From the NCBI RefSeq assembly GCF_001638985.1, contig NW_017265137.1, forward strand, positions 2,319,848-2,383,847: a DNA stretch of 64,000 bases. Direction: 5' to 3'. Both the position numbers and the translations under genes were made by a program. The notes beneath the pieces were generated by a model, which saw nothing but the letters and a program-made list of their open reading frames with translations, had not been told where the DNA came from and searched no databases. Source of the stretch: Phycomyces blakesleeanus NRRL 1555(-) (taxonomy: Eukaryota; Mucoromycota; Mucoromycetes; Mucorales; Phycomycetaceae). This document shows positions 49,012-61,077 of this stretch, in pieces; position 1 is the stretch's first letter; every line of letters begins with the position of its first letter.

Positions 49012-51287
49012 GATAACTTTGTAAAAGCTTCCTCATCCCCTTCTTTTCTTTGTTAAAAGTAACCAACCAGTCAGTAATTCAGTTAGCCACTAAGGCATTA
49101 ATTACTTTATTCATTCATTCACATACTCATATATTCATTCATTCATTCACTCATTCATTTATATAATAATTCATTCGTTCTTTCATTCACATGCTCATAT
49201 ATTCATTCATTCATTCACTGAATTATTGACTTATTGGCTCGTATATCATTATGAATACACATATACACACAAGATAGGGGATAGAGATTGAAAGAAACCC
49301 AAAATTCAACTTAAATTTCTAACAACTGCTTTACTCCACAAGTAATTGCCAGCCACGTCGGTAATTCATTGATCTGAACTCCCCTGTCTTTTGTGTTAGA
49401 TTTCTATTTCTTGGCAAGAAGCACAAACAATTAATAAAAAGCACACAAAAAATAGAGGGAATTGCCAAGGAACCAATATATTGCGGCTGGTAAATTATCA
49501 TTAAAAGGCGATCATGTTACACTGAGCTTATTTAAATGCATTGCTGCCACACTTGAAAAGATGATGAATTCCAGGAAACAATAATAATTTTGTATAATAG
49601 AATGAGACGACATTAGCCTTTATGTCTGCTGTCAAAGGAATGACAAGACCATCATCATTATCTTTCAAGCATTCATCAAGCCAACTACCGTCGTCTCCTT
49701 TCTTTATTTTTTGGCTAGTTCCACGATAAGCCCACTGATCCAACTGATCCAGCTACTTCATCTGCTTATTTTTTTAAAAAAAAATTCGCTTCTATAAGAA
49801 TAGTGGAGTAGTAAAACCAAATCCTTTTATGTTCAACAATTGTTTATGGCTCACCTTGCTACCTCAGATTGGTACAGTGTCTGAAGCAATATTTTTCACT
49901 TCTTAATCTTTTCAAGATCCTCATTTGTAGAAACGGGCATACATCTGATATATCTTGCTTTTGATGTTCATTATAAGAGAGCAAGAAGGATGACCAACAG
50001 TCCAAAAAAAAGCACAAAAAAGTCTGGCATTTGTGATTCGGAAACTGTAGCCAGAAGTGTTTGATTTTTGCTGCCAGTATTAATGAGAATCGCATTAATA
50101 TATAATCAACGCAGAGCAGTCGTGTAAAATCAGGATCATTTTGTAAAGCAATGCAATCTGAAAGAGTGGACAGTGCTAAGCATTGTAATTACAAAGTAGT
50201 TATTATTCAGATTGGCTGAAGACGAGCTTGATGAGGAGAAATATGTGAGCTGTGAAGAGTAATCTAGCAATCATTTGAGACACAAATTAACAATCTCCAG
50301 AACTGTCAAGCACCAGGTACATATACACGACGCATTTTTATTGATTGACCTCAACAACGAGTTGTTGATCCTTTTCTTCCTGAACCTGCTCACTTGGTGA
50401 AGTATCTCGCATACGGTGCCGACTATCTTCAGTTGAAGACCCTCACATGTGCTACTTACCGCTCTGTATTTCTTGATACGTACGCCAAAACAACTTTCCT
50501 CACCCAGGATCCCATGTATCGTGAATTATTTTCCGCTCTTGATGAAAAGAATATTATGCCCTTTCATTGTCTAACTTTGTGACATTATGCTTTTTATATC
50601 GCTCCTCTGTAACATTGGCCCAAATGATAAACTCGGATATTTAAGCATATCCAATTTATCATAAGATCCCGCAACCCGCTGGTACTGTTTTCCCTAAGCC
50701 AAGAGCTTCGAATTCTACTTTGACATTGACATTGGCGTTGGCTGCAGGCGTTTCCGCCGACAAAATTCTTATATGTAGCTCTTTATTTATCATCCGAGAT
50801 TGACATGTTTTAATGTCTGTCCTGACAAACCGTCGGCAGCTTTGCAGTTATGGCTCTTTCTTCTTCATCTCGCTGTCTTTTGGCTGTCACTCTTTTCAAT
50901 TTAATTCTTATGATTCAATACCATTCGCTTAACAATGATAAAGAGTATAGAGCACACTTGGCTATACGTTATTATGAAAGCTCTGAATAAACAAAGAAAT
51001 GCTGGTAACACAGTCAGAGTCTCTGTCTCCTCGAATAATAAGAATATGTCTTTGGACTAACGGCCTCGACCAAAAGACCTGAACCTCCCTAATTTTTGGA
51101 ATTTGCTATTTGTTTTTCTTTTTTCTTTTCTTTTTCAGAATGAACAAAATTTACCAGCCGCACTCTATCTTTGCTATTTTTGGGTTCTTTCTTTTTTTTT
51201 AAAAAAAAAAAAGAAAAATGTATTTTAATTTTATTTTATTTTGTAAAGAAAAAAAAAGTTCACTCTTCCTTTCTATTTCTTATCTCG
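49012..51287. other. Gene-poor spacer with repeats and coding relics
   Basis: (ATTC)n repeats form two about 80-bp duplicated blocks at 49110-49225. A 71-codon minus frame at 49528-49743 and a 78-codon minus frame at 49859-50095 have no recognised domain. A weak match to the dispersed repeat of 10750-11034 lies at about 50280-50335. The possible recombinase relic is listed separately. A long T/A tract lies at 51115-51260 before the KEX2 start. Confidence 0.45.
50346..50585 (+). pseudogene. Coding relic, possibly from a tyrosine-recombinase transposon
   Basis: An open plus frame reads PFLPEPAHLVKYLAYGADYL and LKTLTCATYRSVFLDTYA before ending at a stop after PFHCLTL. Further coding-like pieces with frame breaks follow to about 50900. 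The arrangement of helices resembles the core-binding domain before the catalytic domain of Crypton/DIRS tyrosine recombinases. No catalytic RHRY residues were found, so the assignment is weak. Confidence 0.3.
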
Positions 51288-54200
51288 ATGCGGATCCTTG
51301 CCTTTGCACTACTGTCCTTGGCAACTGTACTCGCCCAACCTGTCAAGCGGGATCCTCTTCGTCACTACTACGCCCTTCATTTCCCTCAGGAGCATCCCCA
51401 CACAACAACTCATGCCCAATCAATTGCCAACTCTCTCGGTGTACGGTACGAAGGGCCAGTTGGAGAATTACAGACATATTTCTTGGTCAGTGCACCAATC
51501 ACATCAAATCTATCCAAACGAGACACCAATGACCCTACTGTCGAAGCATTCTGGGCCCACAAACAAAAGCGGTCCTTGATGGCTCGTGATGAGATTCGTT
51601 CAAGTGCATGGGATGCAGTTAAAAGTATCGACAAACAAGTTCTCAAACGACTTCACAAGCGTGGCCCGATTCCCGGCTGGGACAAGAGAGCTCCCGTAAA
51701 ACTTAAGGGACCAGAAATACTTGCAGATGCCCAAAAGTCATTGCACATTACTGATCCCGGATTCCCTCAACAATGGCATCTGGTCAACCAGCAATATCCC
51801 GGAAAAGACATTAATGTTGTTGATGTGTGGAAACAGGGAGTTACAGGAAATGGGTCTACAGTTGTCATTCTTGATGATGGTTTGGACTATGAGAGTCAGG
51901 ACCTTGCTGCGAACTTTGTATGTGATTATATATATATTAAAAAAAAGAAGCTTATATGGTGGTAGTAATAGCAATAGTGATAGTAAATTTAGTGATTAAT
52001 CAGTACTGTGAAATTAATCTCTTCCACCCACATTTATCACTTACTCACTTACAATTGCTAGTTTGCCGAGGGCTCATATGATTTTAACGACCACACACCA
52101 TTTCCAAAGCCACGTTTGTGGGACGATAGCCACGGTACACGTTGTGCAGGACAGATTGCTGCTGTAAAGAATGATGTTTGTGGTATTGGAATTGCCTACA
52201 ATTCCCGGGTAGCAGGTACATTTCTTTGTTCCTTTTATTTTAACATAAATGAGTATATTAAAGGCACATGTGTGCAAAATAAAAAAAAAAACACAAGTTT
52301 ACATGCTTTGTTGTTGATTAAAGGAGTAGAAATTGTAGAAAAGAAATATATATATATTAATTTATAATTTCTTTATTTATTTTTGGTTACTAGGTGTGCG
52401 TATTCTATCGGGTGATATCACAGACGCAGATGAAGCAGCAGCACTGAACTACAAATACCAAGACAATGACATCTATTCATGCTCATGGGGACCTTCTGAC
52501 GATGGTGAGAAAATGGAAGCTCCTGTGGGTATGCTGGCCGATGCATTTCAGAATGGAGTCAAGAATGGAAGAGGTGGAAAGGGATCTGTGTTTGTGTTTG
52601 CAACCGGAAATGGTGCTGCTTCGGGAGATAACTGCAACTTTGATGGATACACCAACAGTATTTACACCATCACAGTTGGTGCAATTGACCATACAGACAA
52701 TCATCCACCTTATTCAGAGAGCTGCTCGGCACAGCTAGTGGTTACTTACTCAAGTGGAGGAGGAGAATACATTGTAAGTAATCTAAAAAGAAAAGAAGAA
52801 AGAAATAGAAAGGGAAAGAGAGAGATAGAGATAGAGACCTGGTCTTTGGGCTCGATGTGATGTAAGCTCGGATATTAATATCCAATAATATAGTATACAA
52901 CCAATGTGGGTACATCAGTGTGCACCAACAGCCACAGTGGTACCTCTGCAGCAGCACCCAATGCAGCAGGAATCTTTGCACTTGTTCTTGGTGTCAGACC
53001 TGATCTTACTTGGCGTGACATGCAGCATCTCTGTGTCCAAACAGCCGAGCCAATTCAACTTGAAGACAAGGATTGGAAGCGTCTACCCTCAGGACGAATC
53101 TACAACCACAAATTTGGCTACGGCCGTCTCAATACCCTTGCTTTAATCGAAGCCGCCAGAGCTTTCGAATCAGTGAATATCCAGACCCACCTTGAACTTT
53201 CTGTTATACTTAACAAGGCCGCCATTCCTGATTCTTCGGGTGCCAAACACCGTGTTGCTCTCAAGAGTGCGATCACAGTCACAGAGGAAATGATCAAGGC
53301 AGCTGGACTACTCCGTCTAGAGCACGTAACTGCTACAGTTGATATTGAACATCAGCAGCGAGGAAATATTGTCATTAACCTACAAAGTCCTCACATGGTT
53401 GAATCTGAACTTGCAACTGAAAGACCTCGCGATCTCAGTCCAGATGGCATTCGTGACTGGAAGTTCATGTCTGTTAAGCATTGGTAAGGGAATAGCACTA
53501 GTATATATTAAATAAGAGGAAAATAAATAGATAGTTAAAAGAAAGGCAATGAATTAGATTTTAATCTTTGAATATATATTTTTTTGAAAGGGATGAGAAT
53601 CCTGTTGGTGACTGGACACTACTGGTGTATGATGTATCCCATCCCGAAATGACTGGAAACCTCTTGAAATGGACTCTTACTCTCTTTGGTGAGATGGATC
53701 CTGAATTCACCGGAAATCCAGTTTATAAACCAGAGGAAGTTCCCGTCGTCAAACCCACCTCCGTTGTTATAAAACCAACTGCCCCTACTTCTGACTCAAC
53801 TACTGTTGCTGTTGCACCAAGTGTGGTTACTGAGCCATCTAGACCCACTCGTATCAAAGCCAATCCTTCCAAAAGTCTCTCACTTGCTTCTAGCGTAGGC
53901 TCTGCTTCGGCATCTGGATCCGCACCTTCCAATAGTCACATCGAGTCTACCACCAAAGCTGCTGCTTCTGAGACCAACTCGGTACCTTTGAATGGCCCAA
54001 GCGGAAAAGACGGACAGTACACCAATGCTGACGAAGAAGAACAAGTGAAAAACGAGGGGGATTCGGGTAAAAAGACAAATGACACTGTAGACATTATCAT
54101 ATATGCTGTAGTTGGATCTGCCACTATTCTTGGAATTGCTACTGCAATATTCATATTCAAACGCAACCATGGCAAGACAGCTCCTATTTTACCTCCAAGC

Positions 54201-54359
54201 TCTAGCGGAACTGCTCGATCCTCTCAGCCTGATGATTATGAATTCTCTATGCTTCGACCCGACGATGATGAAGATGATGAAGATGAGGATAATAGCACTA
54301 CAGATGGACGACCACTGCTGGGATCCGGGGGACGTGATCATCGGTCGCCTGGACATTAA
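51288..54359 (+). CDS. KEX2: Kexin, prohormone-processing serine protease of the late Golgi
   Basis: Five exons: 51288-51917, 52062-52215, 52394-52773, 52894-53483 and 53591-54359, giving 840 aa. A signal peptide ([16 protein letters not shown]) is followed by a propeptide with Lys-Arg sites; RLHKRG near residue 125 is a likely autocleavage point. The subtilisin domain has Asp196 in [10 protein letters not shown], His234 in [14 protein letters not shown], the oxyanion Asn in [13 protein letters not shown], and Ser406 in [15 protein letters not shown] domain follows ([15 protein letters not shown]), then a Ser/Thr-rich stalk, one membrane helix ([20 protein letters not shown]) and an acidic cytosolic tail with YEF that could be a Golgi-retrieval signal. 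The start was set at the ATG opening the signal peptide; the upstream frame is low-complexity. Role: cleavage after Lys-Arg in secreted precursors. Confidence 0.96.
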
Positions 54360-55908
54360 TTGAATTTACCCTTCTTTATTCCCTCCTTTCTTTCAGCAAA
54401 CAAAAAAATCAAAAAGAATACAGCGTCTCGATGACGCCTTAATGGAGATAGAATATATATTGTGAAATTAGATAATGAAGAAATGTTATTTGTACAGTAC
54501 GCATATACTATAGTAAATGGCAGCTATTTAGCACATCATACTAGGAAAATCAGTTGCGAGTTCACGGCCTTTTCCTTTTTATTTTCCTATTTCTTTTTCT
54601 TTCAGAGCCATCAATATTATATATATATATATAAAAATTAGACCATTAGGTTATGAATTTCACATTTTACTTTGTGAATAAAGAATATAGGGATATGAGT
54701 AATCTCACGCCCTTATTCAAGCCAAGTCAAGCCATTTAAATATGGTAAAGACATGTATTACCTTCTCAATCACAAACGGTTTTCTCAAAAACAAAAACAG
54801 ATGTTCCCAACAAAGTTCAATTTTTTCAATATAGCGAAATCAACGTATACTTATTAATAAATTAATGTTCTCTTGTATAAAGCAGTCGCACGCAAAGAAC
54901 ACCAAAGTTCTATTCCAGAATAAAGTAGTTACAGTGAAACCAATTGACGGCACCAAGTTCATCATCAATGGGACAAGTTTGTGTAGGATTTCTTGTTCAG
55001 CATGAAAGGAGTTGGGCTGATGTATGACACGAATCCCCGAAAGAAAAATTAATTTCCGAAGTCAGTAAGCACGGACCATGTAACAAAGGAACACGTTTGT
55101 CCTTTAGGTACAAGCAATAAATAAAATGAAATGAAATAGAATAAAATACACATATTTGAGTAGGATAATTCCTGAGGAATTGTTTTTTTCTTAAATAGAT
55201 GAAGGTATATATGTACCTCTATCTGAATAAATTTATTCAGAGGATGGCTTTAAAAAATGGGAACCGTGTGTGTATTATCCAAAAGAATAATATAGCTGTA
55301 CTATGTAAGCATACCAAGGCAGTCAATAATAATGATAAGCGTGAAAGTTTACAGTGATATTCTCGTCTATAAAGCATATATATTTTCGGAAGAGTTAGGT
55401 AAAAAACAAGGGGGGAGAGTAACCCATACATATATATATTAAGCTTAAGAAAATATTTATTCTTTAATATTTAATGGAAAAAACTTCTTTGAGATATTAA
55501 GAGAGAAATAAAGCTTTCTTCAATGAGATGTCTTGCTGCGAAAGCCAAAGAAAATCATACATCTATAGGCTAAAAGGTATATAAAAAGAAAATCGTATTT
55601 CAAAAAATAAATAAAAAAGTCGAGCACAAAACGAGTTGTATTGGACGTTACACATTCCATTAAATTTAAACAAAAGGTAATAGTGGTAGTAAACTCACGG
55701 CAGGCGGACGTGTATTCGTGCGGTCACGGTAATTACTGGACTCAATGTTGCAGACTAGAAGAGAAAGAATTAAAATAAAATATAAGAACGAAATAAAAGA
55801 GATGGGCCTGATCAAAAAATTAAATTGTATTATAATTAAGGGGTATTTAACAGTTCCTTTTTTAATTTCGATTTTCCTAGAAATTTTCATGCTTTACCTC
55901 CCATACGT
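54360..55908. other. Gene-poor region downstream of KEX2
   Basis: AT-rich, with AT microsatellites and a 20-bp palindrome at about 55222-55241. Frames of up to 75 codons lack domains. No gene is called. Confidence 0.5.
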
Positions 55909-56139
55909 TAGGGGGTTTCACTATCTTTGCGAATGAAAACGAATACTGCGGGGGTTATACTTGTAAAATTATTGGCTGAAAATAATCTGTACAGAATTAA
56001 AGTATACAGGAAGAAGATGGAAAAGCAGAAAGGGGGACTCAATAATTTTCATTTTATATTCACTTTCATTGGCTACAGATTTAACACCCGCTTTCAGAAT
56101 CCTAATCTGAGTTTATATCCGAAGAGATATTGAAATCCC
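55909..56139. mobile_element. MITE A, TA-flanked
   Basis: About 231 bp. Left end GGGGGTTTCACTATCT, right end in reverse complement TGGGATTTCAATATCT, with TA on each side as in Tc1/mariner-type insertions. A 68-codon frame inside is probably fortuitous. It abuts MITE B, whose ends are similar. Confidence 0.55.
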
Positions 56140-56145
56140 ATACTA

Positions 56146-56293
56146 GGGGGTTTCAACAATCATTCAAGCTTTTAAACTTAAGCTTTGACTTTTAATTTTT
56201 TTTTAATGATTATGGATTGATTCCAGCCAATAATTTCTTAAATTTAAACTCATAAGCTTAAGTTTAAAAGCTTGAATGATTGTTGAAATCCCC
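56146..56293. mobile_element. MITE B, foldback element flanked by TA
   Basis: 148 bp with TIRs of about 40 bp: left GGGGGTTTCAACAATCATTC, right in reverse complement GGGGATTTCAACAATCATTC, both continuing AAGCTTTTAAACTTAAGCTT. TA occurs on both sides. The short spacer has no coding capacity. Confidence 0.85.
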
Positions 56294-56329
56294 TAATATT
56301 CAAAGAAAGAATAAAACGTTTGTCTAATT

Positions 56330-56437
56330 AGACATTTTATTAATGGCTATAGATTAATTCCAGCCAATTGGTTATGAAATTTAAACGCATAGGTTTAAGT
56401 TTCGAAACCTTAGACTGTTGAATTCCCTTAATATAAA
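56330..56437. mobile_element. Partial diverged copy of MITE B
   Basis: Matches the spacer and right arm of MITE B (ATTCCAGCCAAT, then AAATTTAAAC.CATA) with many substitutions, ending GAATTCCCTTA. The left arm is missing. Confidence 0.65.
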
Positions 56438-57318
56438 AAGAACCTATAAAAATGACCAGAGTGAAATGTACTGTATATATTAGCTATCCGTAGAGTCTGG
56501 CCAAAACACTTCCTGGATTTGTATTCGTTTCTTCATGTGATAAAGTTTCTCAGAAATCGGTAAAGGAAGCGATGAAGATTATGTACCTCATTTATTCTTT
56601 CAAATTAAACAGTAGCAATGTGGTTATGAAATCAATTTGCATGACAGAGTATTTGACTAATAAAAAAACAGACTACAGCTATCGCTATCGCTATTGTAAA
56701 AGTTGAAAGTGCATTTATACTTGAAGTGTGTTAAATTGCTCATTCCAAATAGTCCTAAATAGACTAACGTTAGCGAAAAAAGAAGCAGTATCTAAAGAAT
56801 GAAAAAAGAAATAACATAATACCTCCTAAGTAAAAATTGGGTGTAGTAATTTTATATTTGTTTTTCTTCGAAGTTACTTATCCATTATGTTTGAATCGTT
56901 CTGCAGTTGAGGGAAACAGGGGGGGGGGGAGCAAGTTGAAGAAGATAGACATCATCAATGAAATTGACCCACAATTAATCAAAGCTTGATAAAGGACATT
57001 AGGGTGGCATTGTCACATAAAAACCATAAGAAGGAGAAGAAAGATTCAATACATTCTACAGAATGATATTGCTTAGTGCAGAAACTGGGCATTGTAAGTT
57101 GATAATAAGGGTGGACAATAGGAGTTGTCCACCCTTAATGTAGGCAAATGAGACATTTTATAGTGTTATAAAAAAAGTAGTATATTTTGATGAGTGATGA
57201 AACTATTAGAAATCCCGGTAGAGTTTCCCGCAATTTTTTTTAATAAAAAAATCTGTCATAAACTTTTCTTTACATGATACTTTATTCTGCTCTTATTATC
57301 CTATTAAGTTCTACAAAC
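56438..57318. other. Non-coding stretch upstream of the Tc1/mariner relic
   Basis: No supported frame. A nine-G run lies near 56920. A perfect 13-bp stem, TAAGGGTGGACAA (57106-57118) with TTGTCCACCCTTA (57125-57137) around a 6-base loop, could be a transposon end or a tiny foldback element. Confidence 0.5.
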
Positions 57319-57990
57319 ATGAACCCCACAGAGTCAAACCACGACGAAGAAAGCCTTCATAAAAAACACAACAAGATTTCTGATACAGAAAAATATATAA
57401 TGGTTGGAATTTACGAAGCTGGATCCTCAATCTCGGAAATCACCCGGTCCAAATGTATACCTCAAGAAACACTTCACGGGATTATAAAGAAGTACAAGGA
57501 AACTGGATATGTGGAAGATAAACCTCGTCCAGGAAGGCCTAAGATTCTCACTCTCAGAGATGAACGGCATTTGCTGAAGCTTGTGAAAAGCAAAAACCAT
57601 CAGACTTTGAAGGATATCAAAAGAGATGTAGAAGAATTCACTGGAGAGCACATCTCTGAAAATACCATTAGCAAAGAGCTACACCGTCTGGGTATATACA
57701 GCTATACTGAACCTTCGGATCACTCATCAAAAAGGACAGAAAATCCTGTATGCTGCGAATGGGTACAAATAAAATAAAATAAAATAAAGTAAATAAAAGT
57801 GGTAATATGTACCGATGAATCCTGTTTTTTCGCTTAAACATAAAAGTTCAATAATAGAAAAAGCTAATTAGAAGCACTGTCCAAAATGTTCTAATAAAAA
57901 ATATAGGTAATATTAAGAGATGGTGATGTTATGGGGTTGGGGTATCTTTCTATTAGAGAAATTGGCTAGAATAATAATTTGATAGCATAA
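57319..57990 (+). pseudogene. Decayed Tc1/mariner-type transposase
   Basis: The intact first part (57319-57777) is a paired-type helix-turn-helix: ISDTEKYIMVGIYEAG, a second helix, the linker KPRPGRPKIL, then a second HTH with ENTISKELHRLGIYSYT. The frame then stops. Further along, VVICTDESCFF near 57800 matches the block with the first catalytic Asp (usually WSDES), and VMLWGWGIF near 57930 matches the VMVWGxIS block. They are separated by stops and a deletion of about 20 codons, so the protein is dead. The last catalytic block is not seen. Confidence 0.75.
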
Positions 57991-59940
57991 GGTATCATTC
58001 TGAAGAAGTTATTTAAAAAAACCAAAAAAGAAATAATATATTGCGACCTGTGCTCTCCACTCAAAAAGCATGAAATAGCACATTTATAATATAAGTCAAG
58101 TCTTTTATTTAATATATATCACCGTGATCACCTACCAATTTCGAAAATCAAATATACAAATATTCGACAATAGGCTTATCAGTGACGTTTTGGAGATGTT
58201 TTTTAAGCAAGTTATACTATATCAAGTATGGATAAATAAAGGGCTGTTGCTGCCAAGTACTTGACTATATTTATAACATTGGTGGTATATATGGAATTTA
58301 TTTCCTGGATATAGATTCTAATATGCTTATATCTTAACAAAATTATGACAATAAGCTTTGAAACAATAAACACTGTCATTAACAGCAAAAAAAAATTATA
58401 CTCTTATACCCGCATCCTCTTCCTCTTCCTCTTCCTCAACGCACGATACCTACTTTTGTGATAACACTACCGATTTATCCCTATCATCATATGCCTCTTA
58501 GGAAACACACATAAAGTAAACTACACGTATTAAGAGAAATTGAAGATGATGCGACTAACTTCACCAACTAAGATGAGTATGCTTCTCTCTGCTAAAAGTA
58601 TTTTGTTTTTCGTTGCAAATAAATCATACATTTTTATTTGCTGCTCTTTACGTGCTAGGCTTCTGTTCTTGATTTGATTATTGGTTCAATGAACAACTTC
58701 AATAATCTCATTTTGAAAGAAACCAGAAACCGAAAAACTTCCAAAGAATATTGTACCAAAAGGCACAACCGTCGACCAAAGGTTCTTTAAAGGAGACTTT
58801 GGGATCAATCAATGTACTCAAATATCAAGATAAACGGCTTGCATTTCAATCTAAATATGGTCGCACTCAAGAACAAGGTCGAGTTTCACGTAGTACACGT
58901 TATTCTTACTGAACTAATTATATTTTTACCTGATTATTTACTATACATCACTTCTCCATCTTTACATATAGCTCACAAATCGTTTAGATACCTTACCTAT
59001 TCATAATTCACTCGATAAGATAATAATATTGAATTTTGTCTTTGTTTCCAAGTCTTATAGTTTGATAAATCACCTTTGATTATACACCAATAAACTGTGT
59101 GTATGTGTGTACGTGCCTTTTTTTTGACATTTCTTAAGAGGAAGGAAAGGAAGGACTGTGATGTTGGTGTACCTTTGGATACTATACATCAATAAAATCA
59201 CCAGGCCCCAAATCTTACACTCCTTTTAAAAGCCACTTACAGTATTAACTGGGCTTTTCATGACAGAGATATAACATTCATCATGCATCGCGCCTTGTTT
59301 CTCCGCTTTGTTTGGAGAGTTTGGAGAGTTTTCTCATTGCGGCTGAACCCGATAATTGAATTCAGTGTCGATTGTCGGCATCGAAATTCAGTTGAGTCTG
59401 GATCGTGGGTTCATGACTTTCATACTGATTGCTTGGAATAGAGCCTTTAACTTTCGAATAAACATACACACACACAAAGCTCCTTTACAAGTAAATTCTT
59501 ATAAAGTATAAGATCCTAGAAATCTCGAGCTAAATCACTACTTTTGCTTTTATTTGTAAATACATTGGGCTTGGTAATTGTTTTGACTTCTATAACAAGA
59601 TGTATGCCGAGAATAATCGGAAGAGTTGCGGTGGTGAAACAAAGGTATCCTGTCTTGATATCCAATAATAACGGGTTTGTAAGAGTACAACAGTGGGCTT
59701 TTTCTGGGGTTACATGCGATAGCTTGTAAGACCAACCTTGATCGTTTAACAGGTACACACATACAAAGACACACACAGTCTACCTCACCTCTTATATGTA
59801 TGAAAGCTAAATGGATTTCTCGCAAACAATTTTTTTGGTGTTTTGATATTAACATTATGGCTTTATTAAGCTATACACGTCAGGAAAGACAAGTAAAAAT
59901 TGTGGTATATAAAAGAAAATAAACAAGAAGAAATGTACAG
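57991..59940. other. Gene-poor AT-rich region
   Basis: Scattered short frames, including 59284-59442 (+) starting MHRALFLRFVWRV and 59544-59729 (+), have no domains. A (CTCTTC)n run lies near 58411-58436 and a (CA)n tract near 59462-59478. No gene is called. Confidence 0.45.
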
Positions 59941-59943
59941 TTT

Positions 59944-60330
59944 TTAGGCAAGCACCAGCATGAAACTAGCGACAAACAATGTGGCAAAGGTGGCGCTCTG
60001 GAAAATAGAACCATTGAATAAATCGGAAACCAGAGAACTTCCGGAGCTGGCAGCAGGCGAGGTTTGAGCACTAGCGGCAGAAGATGCGGAGGAAGGTGCA
60101 CTGGAAACCGCGGCAGAAGCACTACCGGCAAGAGCGGAGGCCTTGTCTTGGAGAGAGCTTAAGATGGCATCGACAGCACCGGTAGACTGGGCAACGGCGC
60201 TTGTAGGAGTTCCTGAGAAACCGCTGGCATCAGCAGCCTGTACCTGAACATCATCAGAAGAGCTCTGTGCACTGACGAGGGCAAACAAACAAAGGGCGGC
60301 AAGGAAAGCGATAAAGATTTTGGTGTTCAT
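59944..60330 (-). CDS. Small GPI-anchored Ser/Ala-rich surface protein
   Basis: 128 aa from the ATG at 60330, single exon. A signal peptide MNTKIFIAFLAALCLFALVS is followed by a mature part of about 85 residues rich in Ser and Ala (SALAGSASAAVSSAPSSASS) with few charges. A small-residue site (NGS) precedes the hydrophobic end TFATLFVASFMLVLA. This is the layout of a GPI-anchored wall protein. The frame is open 15 codons further upstream, but the inner ATG opens the signal peptide directly. No family is recognised. Confidence 0.85.
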   Translation of the reverse strand: MNTKIFIAFLAALCLFALVSAQSSSDDVQVQAADASGFSGTPTSAVAQSTGAVDAILSSLQDKASALAGSASAAVSSAPSSASSAASAQTSPAASSGSSLVSDLFNGSIFQSATFATLFVASFMLVLA

Positions 60331-60386
60331 TTCTGATGTGTAGATAAAGGAAGTAAAGATTAAGAGAGGGAGCAACCAAGGTTGGT

Positions 60387-60397
60387 CTATTTATATT
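60387..60397 (-). promoter_or_regulatory. TATA box of the GPI-protein gene
   Basis: On the minus strand AATATAAATAG lies about 57-67 bp before the start codon at 60330. Confidence 0.5.
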
Positions 60398-60574
60398 CGA
60401 TAGGAGTTGGTAAATAATGTGCAATGAAAACACTGTCTCTTACACAAAAAGGAGCTGGGAACTTAAATATCGGTCCTGGGCATCACCACCAGAGACTTTG
60501 TGTGTAACTTCTTTCCTAAACAGTTATAGGTGTACTACTTTACGATAAATCACTATATATGGACATACAAATTT

Positions 60575-61077
60575 TAGCGATAGATTCTTGTCCCACAATA
60601 AAATGGATTTACAGAAACAATTTCGCAATTCTCATAATTCTCATAATTCTCATAAAAGTTACACCTTTGGAACAAAGTGAAAATGACGTACAAAAAATTG
60701 CCATATAAAATAGATTGGTAGCTAAGTTTGTAATTCTTGAATAACTTGGTCCGTACGCTGGCGAACGCCATTAACTTTCTTGTGATATCCATTTTCTCTA
60801 GAGGATCAAAGACAAAGAACACAATTGCATCACATATCCGACCACAATCACATAAGGAACATGAATATGAACATTTTGAAAGTTAATAAATGGGTTCTTG
60901 CTAACTAACGAATTGAGAAAAGCTTTCACGGCAACAACAGCCTTAATTTTTATCTTTAAAGAATTTTGGCTCGGAAGCAAGTTTAGCGAATTCGCCATAC
61001 TCATTATCGTACAGTGGCTTGTTTATACGAGAAGCAACAAAACGAAAGTCCATCTTCATGCTAATTCCCATAATGCT
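60575..61077 (-). pseudogene. Second decayed copy of the multicopy Mucoromycota family
   Basis: Minus-strand pieces in two frames: MKMDFRFVASRINKPLYDNE, then EFAKLASEPKFFKDKN, a stop, then on another frame KAVVAVKAFLNSLV and VHIHVPYVIVVGYVMQLCSL, and later MDITRKLMAFASV. The order Asp-Phe-Arg...EFAK...KFxKDK, then a helix, then VPYVIxxG matches what I recall of uncharacterised Mucorales proteins of the same group as the pseudogene at 24.4-25.2 kb. At least one frameshift and several stops are present. Confidence 0.45.

Noticed and set aside
49110..49225. CRISPR-like array
   Set aside because: The repeats are plain (ATTC)n microsatellite blocks, and the window is eukaryotic.
59550..59855. 101-codon minus frame
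   Set aside because: Cys/Arg-rich with a (CA)n-derived stretch, no domain and no splice context.
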